The position numbers and the translations under genes are program-made. This document shows, piece by piece, positions 23,599 through 34,499 of a stretch of 64,000 bases of DNA (positions are counted from its first letter, which is position 1; every line of letters begins with the position of its first letter). The stretch comes from Littorina saxatilis (Eukaryota > Mollusca > Gastropoda > Littorinimorpha > Littorinidae), in the NCBI RefSeq assembly GCF_037325665.1, contig NC_090246.1, positions 19,149,513-19,213,512 of the forward strand, read 5' to 3'. Under the pieces are notes generated by a model, which had not been told where the DNA came from, made no database searches, and worked only from the letters and a program-made list of their open reading frames with translations.

Positions 23599-24521
23599 AG
23601 GGGCGGGGATGTAGCTCAGTCGGTAGCACGCTGGATTTGTATCCGGTTGGCCGCTGTCAGCGTGAGTTCGTCCCCACGTTCGGCAAGAGATTTATTTCTC
23701 AGAGTCAACTTTGTGTGCAGACTCTCCTCGGTGTCCGAACACCCCCCTGTGTGTACACCAGGGATCGCGTTTACGCACGATTTTTGCGTATTTGACGCAT
23801 TTTAAAAGTCGCTGACGCGTTTTTTTTGCCGCGCCGCGTAAGCCATACGCAAAAATATTGTAACTTTTTCTTGTCTTCACGCAGCGCTTTTGCTCTGACT
23901 TAATAATCACCCGATCCTGAAACTGACTATAGGGCTCGAGAAGTGACGACACACATGAAATCTGCGCGTCAAAACTAAAGTCCGTTTCTTTTTGCATCGA
24001 AGTATCGCAAACGAACGTAACGAGGGTATTACCAGATAATGTCTTGTCGGATAATGAAACAGACATTAGCTGCTCTCCCATCTCGCGCTTCCAAAAGGCG
24101 GAAAGTGTGTCTAGTCGTATTAGAGCGGGAAACAAACTCGCAAGGCCCGAAGGTTGGAGACAGCAGGGGTGTTATTCGACAGGCGTGCGCGGAGTTCGAC
24201 AGGAAAACTCGCCGTATTTAGGTAAGGAGTGTCTTTAAGTCTTTCGTGCGTGTTTTGTTTGTGTCTGTACCGTGTACGTGTTTTCGTAGTACGCAAAAAT
24301 ATTGGTCCGTGACGCGTTTTTTTCGTTTCGTTGCGTATGACTTACGCGTTTTTTAAAAAGCTAGCGCGATCCCTGGTACACGCGCAAGCACAAGACCAAG
24401 TGCGCACGAAAAAGATCCTGTAATCCATGTCAGAGTTCGGTGGGTTATAGAAACACGAAAATACCCAGCAAATACTCGTGTACGTGGGAGTTTCAGCCCA
24501 CGAACGCAGAAGAACAGAAGA
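23599..24521 (+). mobile_element. tRNA-derived SINE (family 1) split by a DNA transposon
   Basis: A 13-base target duplication AGACAGGTGGTTG lies at 23586-23598 and 24522-24534. The head has a tRNA-like A box (TAGCTCAGTCGGTAGCAC) and a weak B box. The body GCAAGCACAAGACCAAGTGC ... GTGGGTTATAGAAACACGAA and the GCAGAAGAAnAGAAG tail match the SINEs at 27831-28103 and 37042-37428. A 0.6-kb transposon (23759-24375) sits in the middle. Without it the SINE is about 300 bases. Confidence 0.85.
23759..24375. mobile_element. Non-autonomous DNA transposon (CAGGGATCGCG ends) inside a SINE
   Basis: The ends CAGGGATCGCG and CGCGATCCCTG are exact inverted repeats. The six bases GTACAC are present on both sides (23753-23758 and 24376-24381), while the uninterrupted SINE at 37 kb has one copy. 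Sub-terminal stretches on both sides are rich in TTTACGC / ACGCGTTTTTT motifs. A 147-codon minus-strand open frame crosses it (23692-24135) but matches nothing I know. CAGGG ends suggest the hAT group; the short duplication does not fit well, so the class is open. Confidence 0.7.
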
Positions 24522-24600
24522 AGACAGGTGGTTGTTTCGGAAAGGTGAATTATTTAGAAAAAAAACATCATTGGGGATCCTTTAGGGTGGTTGTAATGGA

Positions 24601-24985
24601 CAGGTTGTCGTTATGAAGAGCCGCACGTACAATGTCAGGGTTGGTTTGACTGTAACTGCAATACAATGTACACTCACACTAATTTCATCAGAATAAAACA
24701 CAAGCCAAAAATGATATGGCACACTTGCAGGTTGTCGTTATGAAGAGCCGCACGTACAATGTCAGGGTTGGTTTGACTGTAACTGCAATACAATGTACAC
24801 TCACACTAATTTCATCAAAATAAAACACAAGCCAAAAATGATATGGCACACTTGCAGGTTGTCGTTATGAAGAGCCGCACGTACAATGTCAGGGTTGGTT
24901 TGACTAGTAACTGCAATACAATGTACACTCACACTAATTTCCTCAAAATAAAACACAAGCCAAAAATGATATGGCACACTTGCAG
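24601..24985 (+). repeat. Three-copy 127-base tandem repeat
   Basis: The unit CAGGTTGTCGTTATGAAGAG ... GATATGGCACACTTG starts at 24601, 24728 and 24855, with a partial fourth start at 24983. Copies differ at only a few bases, so the expansion is recent. It lies about 1 kb downstream of the MTHFD2 stop codon. Confidence 0.95.
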
Positions 24986-25707
24986 GTTTCTGAATAAGTA
25001 AATGTTGTCGTCAAAATGTATAAGTAAAAACACTTGGTGATGTTAGAATAAGTAAATGCTGTAGTCAAATGTATAGGTAAAAAAACTTAGTCTTTTGAGA
25101 CATTGTTTCCGAACACTAGGAATTCAGAGTCATAACACTTGCTAAATACTTTGTTCATATACTGCAATAAACAAAAGCTATGCAAATACATAGTAAATGC
25201 CGAGGGAACAACAGATATACCACAAATATGTGACTTTGGCTTAATTTGAATACAACAAACGATAAAACAGCTTACAATGGAATATCTTTTTCGTTTTCCT
25301 GACAGCTTTGTATGGAATGCTCTACTTAAACAAACTTTTAAGGCACCAAAAGTGTGCAAAAGTAGAAGTCAGGGGGGTTGAGGAGGGGGTGGGGGCAAGG
25401 GGGTGGGGGGGGGGGGGGGGATGTTTGACCAGTGTTTAGTTCCTAGATTCTGATGTGAAATTACAACAACAAAAAAGTCATTGCTTGTCACAAGGATTCA
25501 AGGGGAATCTCAGAATGGCAACTTGAAATCTATCAAACCTCAATAAATAATCCTTAAGCCTTTTTCCACTGACCTGACTTGTAACATAGTGACTTAAAAC
25601 ATGTTCTGATAGTCACACTTTCAAGAAAAGAAAATTAATTTGCGCTCAACACCTAACGATGCACCCTGACAATGTCACTCATGTGATCGATCATGTCCGA
25701 AAAATAA

Positions 25708-25724
25708 TTTATTTTTATTTTATT
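25708..25724 (-). terminator. Candidate polyadenylation signals of MTHFD2
   Basis: Three overlapping AATAAA-type hexamers read on the minus strand, about 240 bases past the stop codon. Whether the cleavage site follows them needs transcript data. Confidence 0.5.
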
Positions 25725-25757
25725 TAACCGCAGTAAAGTGGTCTTGTGTTGTTGTTG

Positions 25758-25807
25758 GTGTGTGTGTGTGTGTGAGTGTGTGTGTGTGTGCATGTGTGTG
25801 GCCATGC

Positions 25808-25842
<35 letters not shown>

Positions 25843-25866
25843 CGCATGCACGTGTGTGTGTGAGTG
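25758..25866. repeat. (GT)n microsatellite in the predicted MTHFD2 3' UTR
   Basis: Interrupted GT tract with CATGTGTG islands. Confidence 0.9.
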
Positions 25867-25961
25867 TGCATGTGCGCATGCATGTGATCTTTTGAGCATT
25901 CATGTGTGCATCCTTTCATTTTTCTGTAGAGAAGCCATGTACTCCGCAAGCTAGGAGCGTT

Positions 25962-28900
25962 CTAGTGTGCAGCAAAATGGATTTCCTTCTTGTAAGCAAG
26001 CAGTGTGTTCTTCATCAGCATGGCCACTGTGCATGGCCCAACCCCTCCTGGCACTGGGCTGATGTAGCTGGCTTTCTGAGACACACCTGAAAAAGCAAAA
26101 CACACAACCGTGAAATATTGCAAGATTGGCTTAGCAGGGAAACTGTGGGGGAAAAAATGCAACACACACCTGCAAATATTATTGCCACATTACATGCACA
26201 CACACAAATGCACGCACATACGCTAGTACGTACCCACACACACACAAAATATACACACAGGCACATATGCCTGAGTACATGCACACACACACACTCACAC
26301 ACACCCACACGCGCACGCACACACTCAATATTTCACCCTGAATGTAATTATGCACAAAGCTATCCCACACACCCTTCTTCCTCCATCTCTCTTTATCCTT
26401 TGATTTATTTAAAGGCACAGTAAGCCTCCCGTAAACCATCACAGAGCTCCCCGAGCGTCTACATACAGTACAAGCATACTTCCATTTGAACGCTCACTGA
26501 ACGGGAACATCCTGGCTGCTTTCTGTCGAGCGTGAGAAATTTTCAAATCATTTATTTTCGTGGACTTGGTCCTCTACAACAATGGCGCCTCATTTTGGTG
26601 CTGGACAGCTGTTATGAATATTCAATACCGGAAATCACGCCCGGACAGTAAGCCTCCCGTAAACCATCACAGATACTGTCAGGCTTTTACACACAGTACA
26701 AACACCCTTCCATTTGAACGCTCACCAAACGGGAACATCCTAGGTGCCCTACGTAAAGAGCGAGCAATTTTGAAAGAATTAATTTTGCAGATTGTCTTGA
26801 ACACTTTTTGGACCCATCCTGAACTCAGGTCAAAAATGAGTTACTTCCCTTCGGGTCTCATTCTATCGATGTAAACTGGCCATAGCCGTGGATCGATGAT
26901 TATCAGAATGTTTTTGGACCGTGGTGCGTTTTTGCGCTAGACCTAACTTTTAAAATCAAAATAATAAATTGACAGCTTGTTACACAAACATTCTTTAATC
27001 ATAAAAGAATTCTTTTTTCATCAAGACAAGATCAGTACAATTCGAAGTTGTGAAAGTTTGAAAAAAGAAAAGCCCGGAAGCAGGGTCACGCAAGGGTCGT
27101 AGCAGACGACGGTTTATGCATATCGCCGTTCCTCTTAACAGTCAAAAGCCATCGCTAGAGTTCTTGTGAACCACAGCCGTTTGTTTTGTGCATAAAAACG
27201 TGCTATTGTAGATAAGCTCACATCGAGTCGCATTCAAATGACTAACTGACGACTACATTGTGAAAAAGGGAAACTGGATCACACGGGTTCACGATGGCTC
27301 AGGGGTAAGATAAACCACGCAAAAATAAATTCTTTGAAAATTGTTCGCTCTTTACGGAGGGCACCTAGGATGTTCTTAATCGGTGAGTGTTTAAATGAAA
27401 GGGTGTTTTTACTGTGTGTAAAAGCCTGACCGTATCTGTGATGGTTTACGGGAGGCTTACTGTGCCTTTAACCAGACACAAACATGCACACACACACAGA
27501 CACACCAAATATCTGCATACACACATCCAAACATTTTCCATTGTGGCAATCCCAAGTTGTCTCCCTTCTTCTCTACAAGTCAGCAACAAAACAGTCAATT
27601 AATCCTTAGGCTGGTTGTCACGACATATGTCGCGCTACTTTACTATACTGTCACCTGGTTCTCACGACATATGTCGCGCTACTGGCTCAGTCTGTTTGGT
27701 CAGTTCCGATTACCTCCCATGGATGCGAAAACCTATGACCGTTTTTCTTTATTTCTCTCTCTGTTAATTCACCAGTGGCTATGTAACATGTGTTACTGAA
27801 TTGCACCAGTGTTCGGGTTAATTTACCTTCTTCTTCTTCTTCTTTGTTCATGGGCTTAGACTCCCACGTTCACTCATGTTTTTAGCACGAGTGAATTTTT
27901 ACGTGTATGGCCATTTTTACCCCGCCATACCCTGATTTCGGGGGAGGTATGCTGGGTATTTTCGTGTTTCTATAACCCACCCAACTCCGACATGGATTAC
28001 AGGATCTCCACACTTAACCCACCAGGCGGCAGCGACCGGGATTCGAACTCACGACCTCCCGATTAGGAGGCCGACGTCTTACCACCACACCACTGTGCCC
28101 GTCTTTACCTTCAAAATCCACATCCCCAACAAGCATGCTTTTTCCATTGTTGTCGGGGTGATCTACCCGGTTGATGCCAACGTCAATGACAACCACACCC
28201 TCCTTCACAATATCGGCAGTGATCAGGTTTGGGACCCCGGCGGCGGCAACAATGATGTCCGCAGTCTTGGTGAACACTTGTAGCTGCTCTGGTGGTGTGT
28301 ATCTGTGACAGATGGTGGTCGTTGCATCTCCTGCAAAGAAAGTGTGCATGCAGTGTTAATTTATCTGTACGTGTAATTAAGTTATACACCGCAACAAGGT
28401 AAGAGTTTAGCCCACCAGGTTTCAGCACACCTAGCGGTCTATTATAGCTCAGCATAATGACTATGTAATTCATAATGCACTTTAAAGCAACCAGAACGAT
28501 ACACATATGAAAATGTATTCCAGTTTCAAAGTTTAGTTTCTTAACCAGAGCAGCAATACCCTCCTTTTCATAATCAATGCCTGCACGATGAAGGTTACCA
28601 TGCACTGCAGTATATGAAACTGACCTGCAAGGTTGCCTCGATCCCCATCCCCATGAAGGAATATAGCGATGGGTAGTCCCACGTTCTTGGATCGTCCGCA
28701 CACCACTGCATTCTTCCCGAACGTTTCGATACCTGCACACATGTGAACGAGACATGAAATTCCACTTCACGCACTGCAGAGAACACCAGTGAATGGACGG
28801 GAATAAAGATAACCCCATCGAGGGACAGCTAACATCAAACAATAAATAAATCTCAGCACTTTTAATCATAACTCTTTTCCATCAAGAGTAAAATTGTCTT

Positions 28901-30301
28901 AGTCAAGGCCCCTATCTCAAAGTCTTGCAGCTTTTCCTGCTGCCAGATCTGAGCTATTGTTGTGTGCACTGAAGGTTTCTGGTATGTTTTTTTTTAAAGA
29001 TTTTTTTACAATTCTTCACTTCATTATAGATTGAAACATAAACAATCTCTCCCGTTTTCTATTTGTCTCCCACATGTATGAGATCAATGAATGAATAGCA
29101 CTAGCAGTCAACCACTGACGTCATAGATACCAAAATGTTATCTTTAAAAAGCATGCTAAAATCTACTACCAAGAGAGTATTGAGACCAAAATGAGCTTTG
29201 AAAAAAATAACCACATTCTAAGTTTCATCACAACAAACAACAAGCACGGGTACCTGTTCGTTTGATCATCTGCATGACAGCTGCTGGTGTAGCAGGAATG
29301 AAAGACTCAGCATCCACACAGAAGCTGCCCACATTCATGATGTTGAAGCCGTCCACATCTTTTTCTGGGGCAACAGAATCGCAGATGGTTCGCTCGCATA
29401 TATGGTCTGGAACGGGCAACTGCACCAGCAAACCGTCCACGTTGGGGTCATTGTTCAGCAGGTCTAGTTCAGTGAGAAGTTCTTTCTCTGTGATGCTGTT
29501 CGGTAGCCTGATGGTGTCACTGGTGATGCCTGTAACAGCACTGTGAGGTTAGTTATTTTATACCTGTCAGTGTGTCTCTTTAACATGTACGCATACGCAA
29601 ATTATCACACACACACACTCAGAAAACAGCTATTAATTCTTTCACCCAATTTAAGACCATATGCAGACACATACAGCCATCCAAACATCAATAGAAAACC
29701 GGCGGCTTCACACCGCTAACAATTTTAGCGGCGAGAGCTAGGGGGTCCGTTAAGTTTACAGCCGTCACTGGACAGTTTGGCGGGTCGAAACTGGGTTTCA
29801 GGAATGGCGTTTCGGGCGACTTACAGCTCAAAAACTGCCACCATGCGGTCAAGTGATGCTAATCAGCTCACATGAATATATATGGACACGGGTCTGCACT
29901 TATTAATTACTGTATGAAAATCTCTTTTTTCTGAACAAGTTACGGACACCGACTGCATGATGATGAACATTCTGAGAAAAAGGGTCTGAGGGAATAGTCA
30001 TGTTCGGCTGAATAAAACCACCCATAATAAGTACCTGTATATTCACAAGCCTTTATCTTGTTCTTGATGTAGATGACACTGGCTGGATCGCTGCCCACGA
30101 GAACCACAGTCAGCTGTGGGGGTCTCTTGCCAGACGCTGTAATTTCACTCACTTCAGCCTTCACCTCATCTCTGATCTGCTTTGCTATTGCTACGCCATC
30201 AATCAACTTGGCTGCAGACAGTCTAAAAGAAGAATATTTATTGAAGACCTATTTATACTCATGCACTTTCCATACTGCCATTACACACACACACACACAT
30301 G

Positions 30302-30352
<51 letters not shown>

Positions 30353-30781
30353 ACACGTGCAAGCGCGCACATGCACGCACTTACAGACACACACATACAT
30401 GCACATGTATACCGTGTTGTACAGTAATTCTGAAAACAGAAGAACCAGCTGTCACAATGAAAACAGAGAAGTGTGATTAAAATCAAAAGTGATTATTATG
30501 ATTATATACGTGCTGTGCTTCTGTCCTTTAATTTTAGCATTTAATACAGTTGAACTTTTTTTAGTAGACTAAGAATAAGTGTGTGCAAATAAAATCGCTG
30601 GGGAAAGCAATCTTGCATCACTACAGGAAGGTTATTAGTTCTACCTGGCAGTCACGTGAAGCTTTCTGCCGGCTCCTTGACAAAAAGGTGTGACATTTCC
30701 AGAAGATTGTTCTCCAATCTTCCGCAAGAGCAGCTTACAACCAAACACACACAATCTTCGTGAAAAAATAACAGAAGTCAT
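25962..30781 (-). CDS. MTHFD2: MTHFD2: mitochondrial methylenetetrahydrofolate dehydrogenase (NAD-dependent)/cyclohydrolase
   Basis: Seven coding exons on the minus strand, all with GT-AG junctions and matching phases: 30781-30645, 30222-30035, 29529-29254, 28732-28625, 28330-28109, 26086-25962 are the six I can place, and together they give exactly 351 codons plus TAG (so the correct count is six exons, five introns). The human enzyme has 350. Residues 1-46 are rich in Arg/Lys with no acidic start ([14 protein letters not shown]), a typical mitochondrial presequence. YIKNK at 97-101 carries the catalytic lysine of the YxxxK motif; VDGLLVQLP is at 139-147; the Rossmann segment [11 protein letters not shown] and [14 protein letters not shown] fit the mitochondrial NAD-dependent subfamily; PGGVGP is near the C terminus. 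It oxidises 5,10-methylene-THF and hydrolyses the methenyl product in the matrix. MTHFD2 versus MTHFD2L cannot be separated here. Confidence 0.96.
26413..27467. mobile_element. TTAA-flanked foldback DNA transposon (Kolobok- or piggyBac-like), non-coding
   Basis: Flanked by TTAA at 26409-26412 and 27468-27471. Ends AGGCACAGTAAGCCTCCCGT and its exact reverse complement at the right. The left end is partly duplicated: CAGTAAGCCTCCCGTAAACC recurs at 26645. Inner blocks near 26700-26790 are mirrored at 27340-27420, giving inverted arms of well over 100 bases. No transposase frame. The TTAA duplication supports Kolobok or piggyBac; the AGG start leans to Kolobok. Confidence 0.75.
27831..28103 (-). 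mobile_element. tRNA-derived SINE (family 1) beside the MTHFD2 splice donor
   Basis: On the minus strand: tRNA-like head GTGGTGGTAAGACGTCGGCC with B box GAGTTCGAATCCC, body GTGGGTTATAGAAACACGAA and a (GAA)n tail. The target duplication GAAGGTAAA (minus strand; 28112-28104 and 27830-27822) contains the MTHFD2 exon end and donor, so the gene now has two copies of that splice site around the SINE. Confidence 0.9.
28331..30034 (-). other. MTHFD2 internal introns
   Basis: The introns at 28331-28624, 28733-29253 and 29530-30034 hold no recognised element. A GC-rich patch at about 29697-29860 (ACCGGCGGCTTCACACCGCT) stands out by composition but I cannot assign it. Confidence 0.6.
30284..30382. repeat. 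(CA)n microsatellite in MTHFD2 first intron
   Basis: CA tract with CATGCATA and GCGCGCA interruptions in the intron 30223-30644. Confidence 0.93.
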
Positions 30782-31296
30782 TTGCAGCATTCAGCCTCCG
30801 GCCCACAAAATCGGCTTCGATCTTTTAAAGATGCGAACAAAACAAACGTGCAGGAAAGTATATGAAAGTCTGGAGATCGAATGGCAGACGACGCATGTGG
30901 CGGTGAAGTGTTTAAATTGCTCATAATTGTGAGCGGTGTAAACTTCAAAAAAGCATTTTATTAAACATTCAGGTCAATTTATTGCCATAGTGAACAGTTT
31001 TAGAACCATCTCGATAAATAAACATGTTTACACGTGAGCAGTTTTGACAGCTACGTAGTCACTTGGGAGATTACTCTGTGGAAAAAATAACAGAGGTGTA
31101 CTGAAATAGCAGACACCGCCATTGTCATGTTCTTTAATAAACTTCTAAATCTGAAATAATAGTTGATTAATGACTTCATCACGAGGACTCCAGTTTGTTT
31201 TATGAACACAACTTAATCATTCCTCCGATCATATGAAAAGTTAATGAAATACTTGCTCTCGTTTTAACGGGTTTTGGTTTACGAGATTCATCCAAG
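30782..31296. promoter_or_regulatory. Probable bidirectional promoter between MTHFD2 and a divergent first exon
   Basis: About 515 bases separate the MTHFD2 start codon (minus) from the start codon at 31297 (plus). The sequence CCAAGATGGCGGC across the plus-strand start is a strong YY1-type motif that is common at the start of CpG-type promoters. No TATA box is evident near either start. Inference from layout and motif only. Confidence 0.5.
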
Positions 31297-31498
31297 ATGG
31301 CGGCCTCCGAACCAAAACAAGATGGGGGTGGGAAGTCGCTTATGGAAGAACTGCAGGAGTCAGCTGCTGGTGATGCACAAAATGCGAAAATACCGCAGAA
31401 GCCAAAGCACAGAGAAGTCGGATCAGGAGAACCGAAGAAGTCTGGCATGCCGGTGCAGAAAGAAGCGAACAGCATTCGTTCTAAACTTCTCCGTGAAC
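31297..31498 (+). CDS. Divergent first coding exon, possibly an upstream alternative first exon of RUFY
   Basis: ATG in a good context (AAGATGGCGGCC) opens 67 codons plus one base, ending at a strong donor (C|GTAAGT, 31499). The peptide starts MAASEPKQDGGGKSLMEELQ, is hydrophilic and Lys/Glu/Gln-rich, and looks disordered. The exon leaves phase 1, exactly what the second RUFY exon (49223, which begins GTAAAGATTCC) accepts; the junction would read [15 protein letters not shown]. No other plus-strand exon is recognisable from here to 47 kb. Alternatives: the first exon of an unrelated gene or of a non-coding transcript. The frame runs on past the donor to 31665 without conservation that I can recognise. 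Confidence 0.5.
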
Positions 31499-31840
31499 GT
31501 AAGTTCAAGATTTGTTTACACATTTGTGGGCTGTACCCTGAACATGTAAGCCACAGCACTGATCAGATTTTGAAGTTTTTGCAGGTTGATATTATATTTT
31601 CTGGATCGGTTGCTGACACTGAGACTCCAGTGACGTTTTTCGATGATATGAAAAGCTCTACATGATGTTCATATATATATTTGTAATTACAATTTACATT
31701 AGAATCATGACTGACTGACATTTGACATATGAGATTGAGAGTGTTTTGCGCTTTAGGATTACTTTCCCCGTGATCTAGTCATTTGCATGCATTCAGATTA
31801 TGCTCAGATGCAAATGTGCAGTCACAAAGACTCACATGGG
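31499..31840. other. No recognisable feature (intron if the exon at 31297 is real)
   Basis: AT-rich sequence with no repeat structure before the motif-built transposon. Confidence 0.4.
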
Positions 31841-31850
31841 AGGGAATACC

Positions 31851-32133
31851 AGACGTTTCGCACCTTTGACGGTTCGCACTTCGGACGATTCGCACTTAAT
31901 CTACAATTTGGACATGACGTTTCGCACTTTTTTTGTCTTTTCGCACATTTTACTTATGACGTTTCGCACTTTTCAGAATGACGTTTCGTACTTTTTTCCA
32001 AGATGTGCGAAACGTCATTGCCAAGAGGTGCGAAACGTCATTGTCATTTATATTTGAAAGTGGGAACTTCGGAAGCAAAGTTGCCGATATGTGTGTGTGT
32101 TTCTTAGTTTGTAGAGAATAATATAGGTCCCTG

Positions 32134-32201
<68 letters not shown>

Positions 32202-33052
32202 TGTGTGTGTGTGTGTGTGAGTGTGTGGGTGTGTGTGTGTGTGTGCCGGTGTGTGTGTGTGTGCGCGCGTGTTAATCTGTGTTTAAATACTGGTCTGTTA
32301 TTTTTCGCCTAGCGCGCTCACCCAATACAGATAGCGCACTGAGTCGCCACTCACTGCATGCCTTCACAAAAAATACTGCCGATAGGAGAAACGCTTGAAA
32401 GGAAGGGTGGCGCGTTCATGAGTGATTGTGCAATTTCTAACTTGAGCAGGCTGAGGGAGTGTTAGTGAGGATGATTGGCTTGATAATTTTAGCTACTTGG
32501 CCAGTTGGGGAAATTGCATGTTGTTGTTTTTCAATATTTATTTTTAGTTTTAAATTTGTAAAGAGCTTATATTTATATTCAGTGATCGCGCTAGATATCT
32601 TTCAAACCGGTATGACATCATGAGCGGCACAATGCTCTCACGAAAATCAACCTGCCAATGCAACCAGTCAAATGCAAACATTGACTAAATCAATGTTTAT
32701 CAATGCCATCGACACGCAGACGTTTTCTGTGGAATAAATTCGGGTTATTCTAAGGGGGTGGAGTTTACGTCCTCTCAGGTAGCTATGACCTATTTTGGGA
32801 CATGAGTTGGGCGGCCCTGTGATAGTACTGGCCTCAAATATATGTGAGCCGGCAAAGAGCGGATCTGGTGTGCGTAGGTGATTTTCCAGTATGATCGCAT
32901 GCCGGCTTTAGCATTCTGCTATTTTGACGTCATTTTTGACGTTTCGTTAACACGACCTTGCGACACCAAGCCTCATCAATTTGTTTTCCATGATACAATG
33001 GCAACATTGTATCAACATGACACCTGTCACAACAAGCCATGCAATTCCTCTG

Positions 33053-33088
<36 letters not shown>

Positions 33089-33728
33089 TCGGCTCTTGAA
33101 CTGAACGTGATGTGTAAGTCTGTGCGCTATATTGATGTGATTGATTGTTGCAAAATGTTGATTCAAATTAAAGATGATTTCAGCCTGTTGTAACAAACTA
33201 ACACTCTACTCTGAGAAAAAAATATCATTGTGTTCAAAATAGATCGAGACAGCAGCAACTAGCTAGCTGCATGCGCTGAGAGTGTATTGCCCCCACCCCC
33301 CCCCCCCCCCCCAAGATTTCCCCTGTATAAGACCTTGCTTTTTCACATATACCTTATTCATGACCTGTGAAAAGGGTATAGGCCTACTTTTTTGTGCCAG
33401 TCGAAGGGTTGCCATTTCTAGAACGAGGCAGCTCGTTTCCGGAAATGCGGCGCTTTGTTGGAAATCAAATGAGGTTTCGGGAAATCCCGATTATTCCAAC
33501 TCTGCCCCGGATTCTTACTTTGCGCCCAACAACAACACCAAAATCGCTCACCTATGACTATGACGATTCGCACCTTATTATGCTGACGATTCGAACTTTT
33601 TCCTTGTGACGATTCGCACCTATCACTATGACGATTCGCACCTGATGCTGACGGTTCGAACTTTTTCCTTGTGACGATTCGCACAAGTGCGAATCGTCAA
33701 AGTGCGAAACGGCGAAAGTGCGAAACGT
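31851..33728. mobile_element. Unusual DNA transposon with ends built of a repeated TGACGATTCGCAC motif
   Basis: The left end CAGACGTTTCGCACC and the right end GTGCGAAACGTCTG are inverted repeats. Each end continues as an array of degenerate 13-base units (TGACGNTTCGCACTT): about eight between 31851 and 32045, with the last two reversed, and about eight between 33555 and 33728, with the last three reversed. The interior has a GA/GT microsatellite (32136-32272), TC repeats (33052-33090) and a poly-C run (33292-33313). No transposase frame. CAGACG-type ends could be hAT-like, but no clean 8-base target duplication is seen. Confidence 0.6.
32136..32272. repeat. (GA)n/(GT)n microsatellite
   Basis: Sixty-plus bases of GA followed by GT with a few changes. 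Confidence 0.95.
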
Positions 33729-34495
33729 CTGTATACCCATGGGAGCTAGCCGCTTCTCCAATCGAAAATAGAAAGGCCAGGATCTATCATTTCTAACGCA
33801 GTGCCGGTGGTCACGCCTTAACCTCTTCAAAGTTCAATGCCCCAGCTCGAGAATTTCGCAGCCATGATTGTGCTTTCTGCGTACCAGTAAGCCGAGAAAT
33901 GTTCGGGCCTGTGATGTATGTTTTTTTTTTTTCCTGAGGGAATACTAATTAGTCTTACGACCATTGCAAGTTTAAAATACATTATAGCCTCCCTTTAACC
34001 ATTCTTCAATGTCAAGAGCAAAGTAATTTAAGCCATTTGCAGAATTTTTGTTGATTTTTGTTTGAATGTTTCTGCTCGAATGTGGTTGGCATCATGACAG
34101 CACAAGTCCTTGAAAAGTAAGTTCTAGAGTTTGAATAAGCTCTTGAGGAAATCTGTATAATGATCTATTAACTGATGATGCTAAATTGCACTATAATCCC
34201 TCTGACTCTGAGTCAGATGAAAATGATGTAGAAGACGGTCTTCGTTTCCTATTGTGGTCAATGAAAAATTAGCACAGAATGACCAGCTGTCATCAGAGCA
34301 CGACATGGACAGTGATGATGGCAACAGAGAGATCTAGATGTAGCCTGTATGATTGTGTATCTGCATGTAGCTATGACGTTACAAGTTCTGGAAACTTGTT
34401 CCAGATTCTCCACAACTTAGAAGACGCTTGACGTAAAGCTTGATTTAATGATGTTACACAAACAGGGAATGTCATTGTAGCATAGCTACACGTAC
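33729..34495. other. No proven gene; short acidic-peptide remnant
   Basis: Near 34195-34260 the plus strand reads as a short acidic peptide (SDSESDENDVED), which is seen at the start of some piggyBac-type transposases, but it is far too short to call. Confidence 0.3.
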
Positions 34496-34499
34496 AGGT

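Larger units (their letters stand above)
24986..25961 (-). other. MTHFD2 3' flank / 3' UTR region
   Basis: On the minus strand, a GT/CA microsatellite (25758-25866) begins about 100 bases after the MTHFD2 stop and several AATAAA-type polyadenylation signals lie at 25708-25724. A poly-G run is at about 25396-25421. No other gene is visible. Confidence 0.5.
26087..28108 (-). other. MTHFD2 last intron, full of repeats
   Basis: Holds a CA-rich tract (26190-26330), a TTAA-flanked foldback transposon (26413-27467), a CA run (27487-27505) and a SINE (27831-28103) that abuts the splice donor. Confidence 0.85.

Noticed and set aside
23692-24135. 147-codon minus-strand frame as a host gene
   Set aside because: It crosses the border of a SINE and an inserted transposon, so it cannot be an old conserved gene.
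26560-26874. 104-codon frame in the MTHFD2 last intron
   Set aside because: Lies in a non-coding foldback transposon; no domain.
32878-33200. Possible exons with coding-like frames
   Set aside because: Contain a TC microsatellite, lie inside a transposon and have no recognised peptide.
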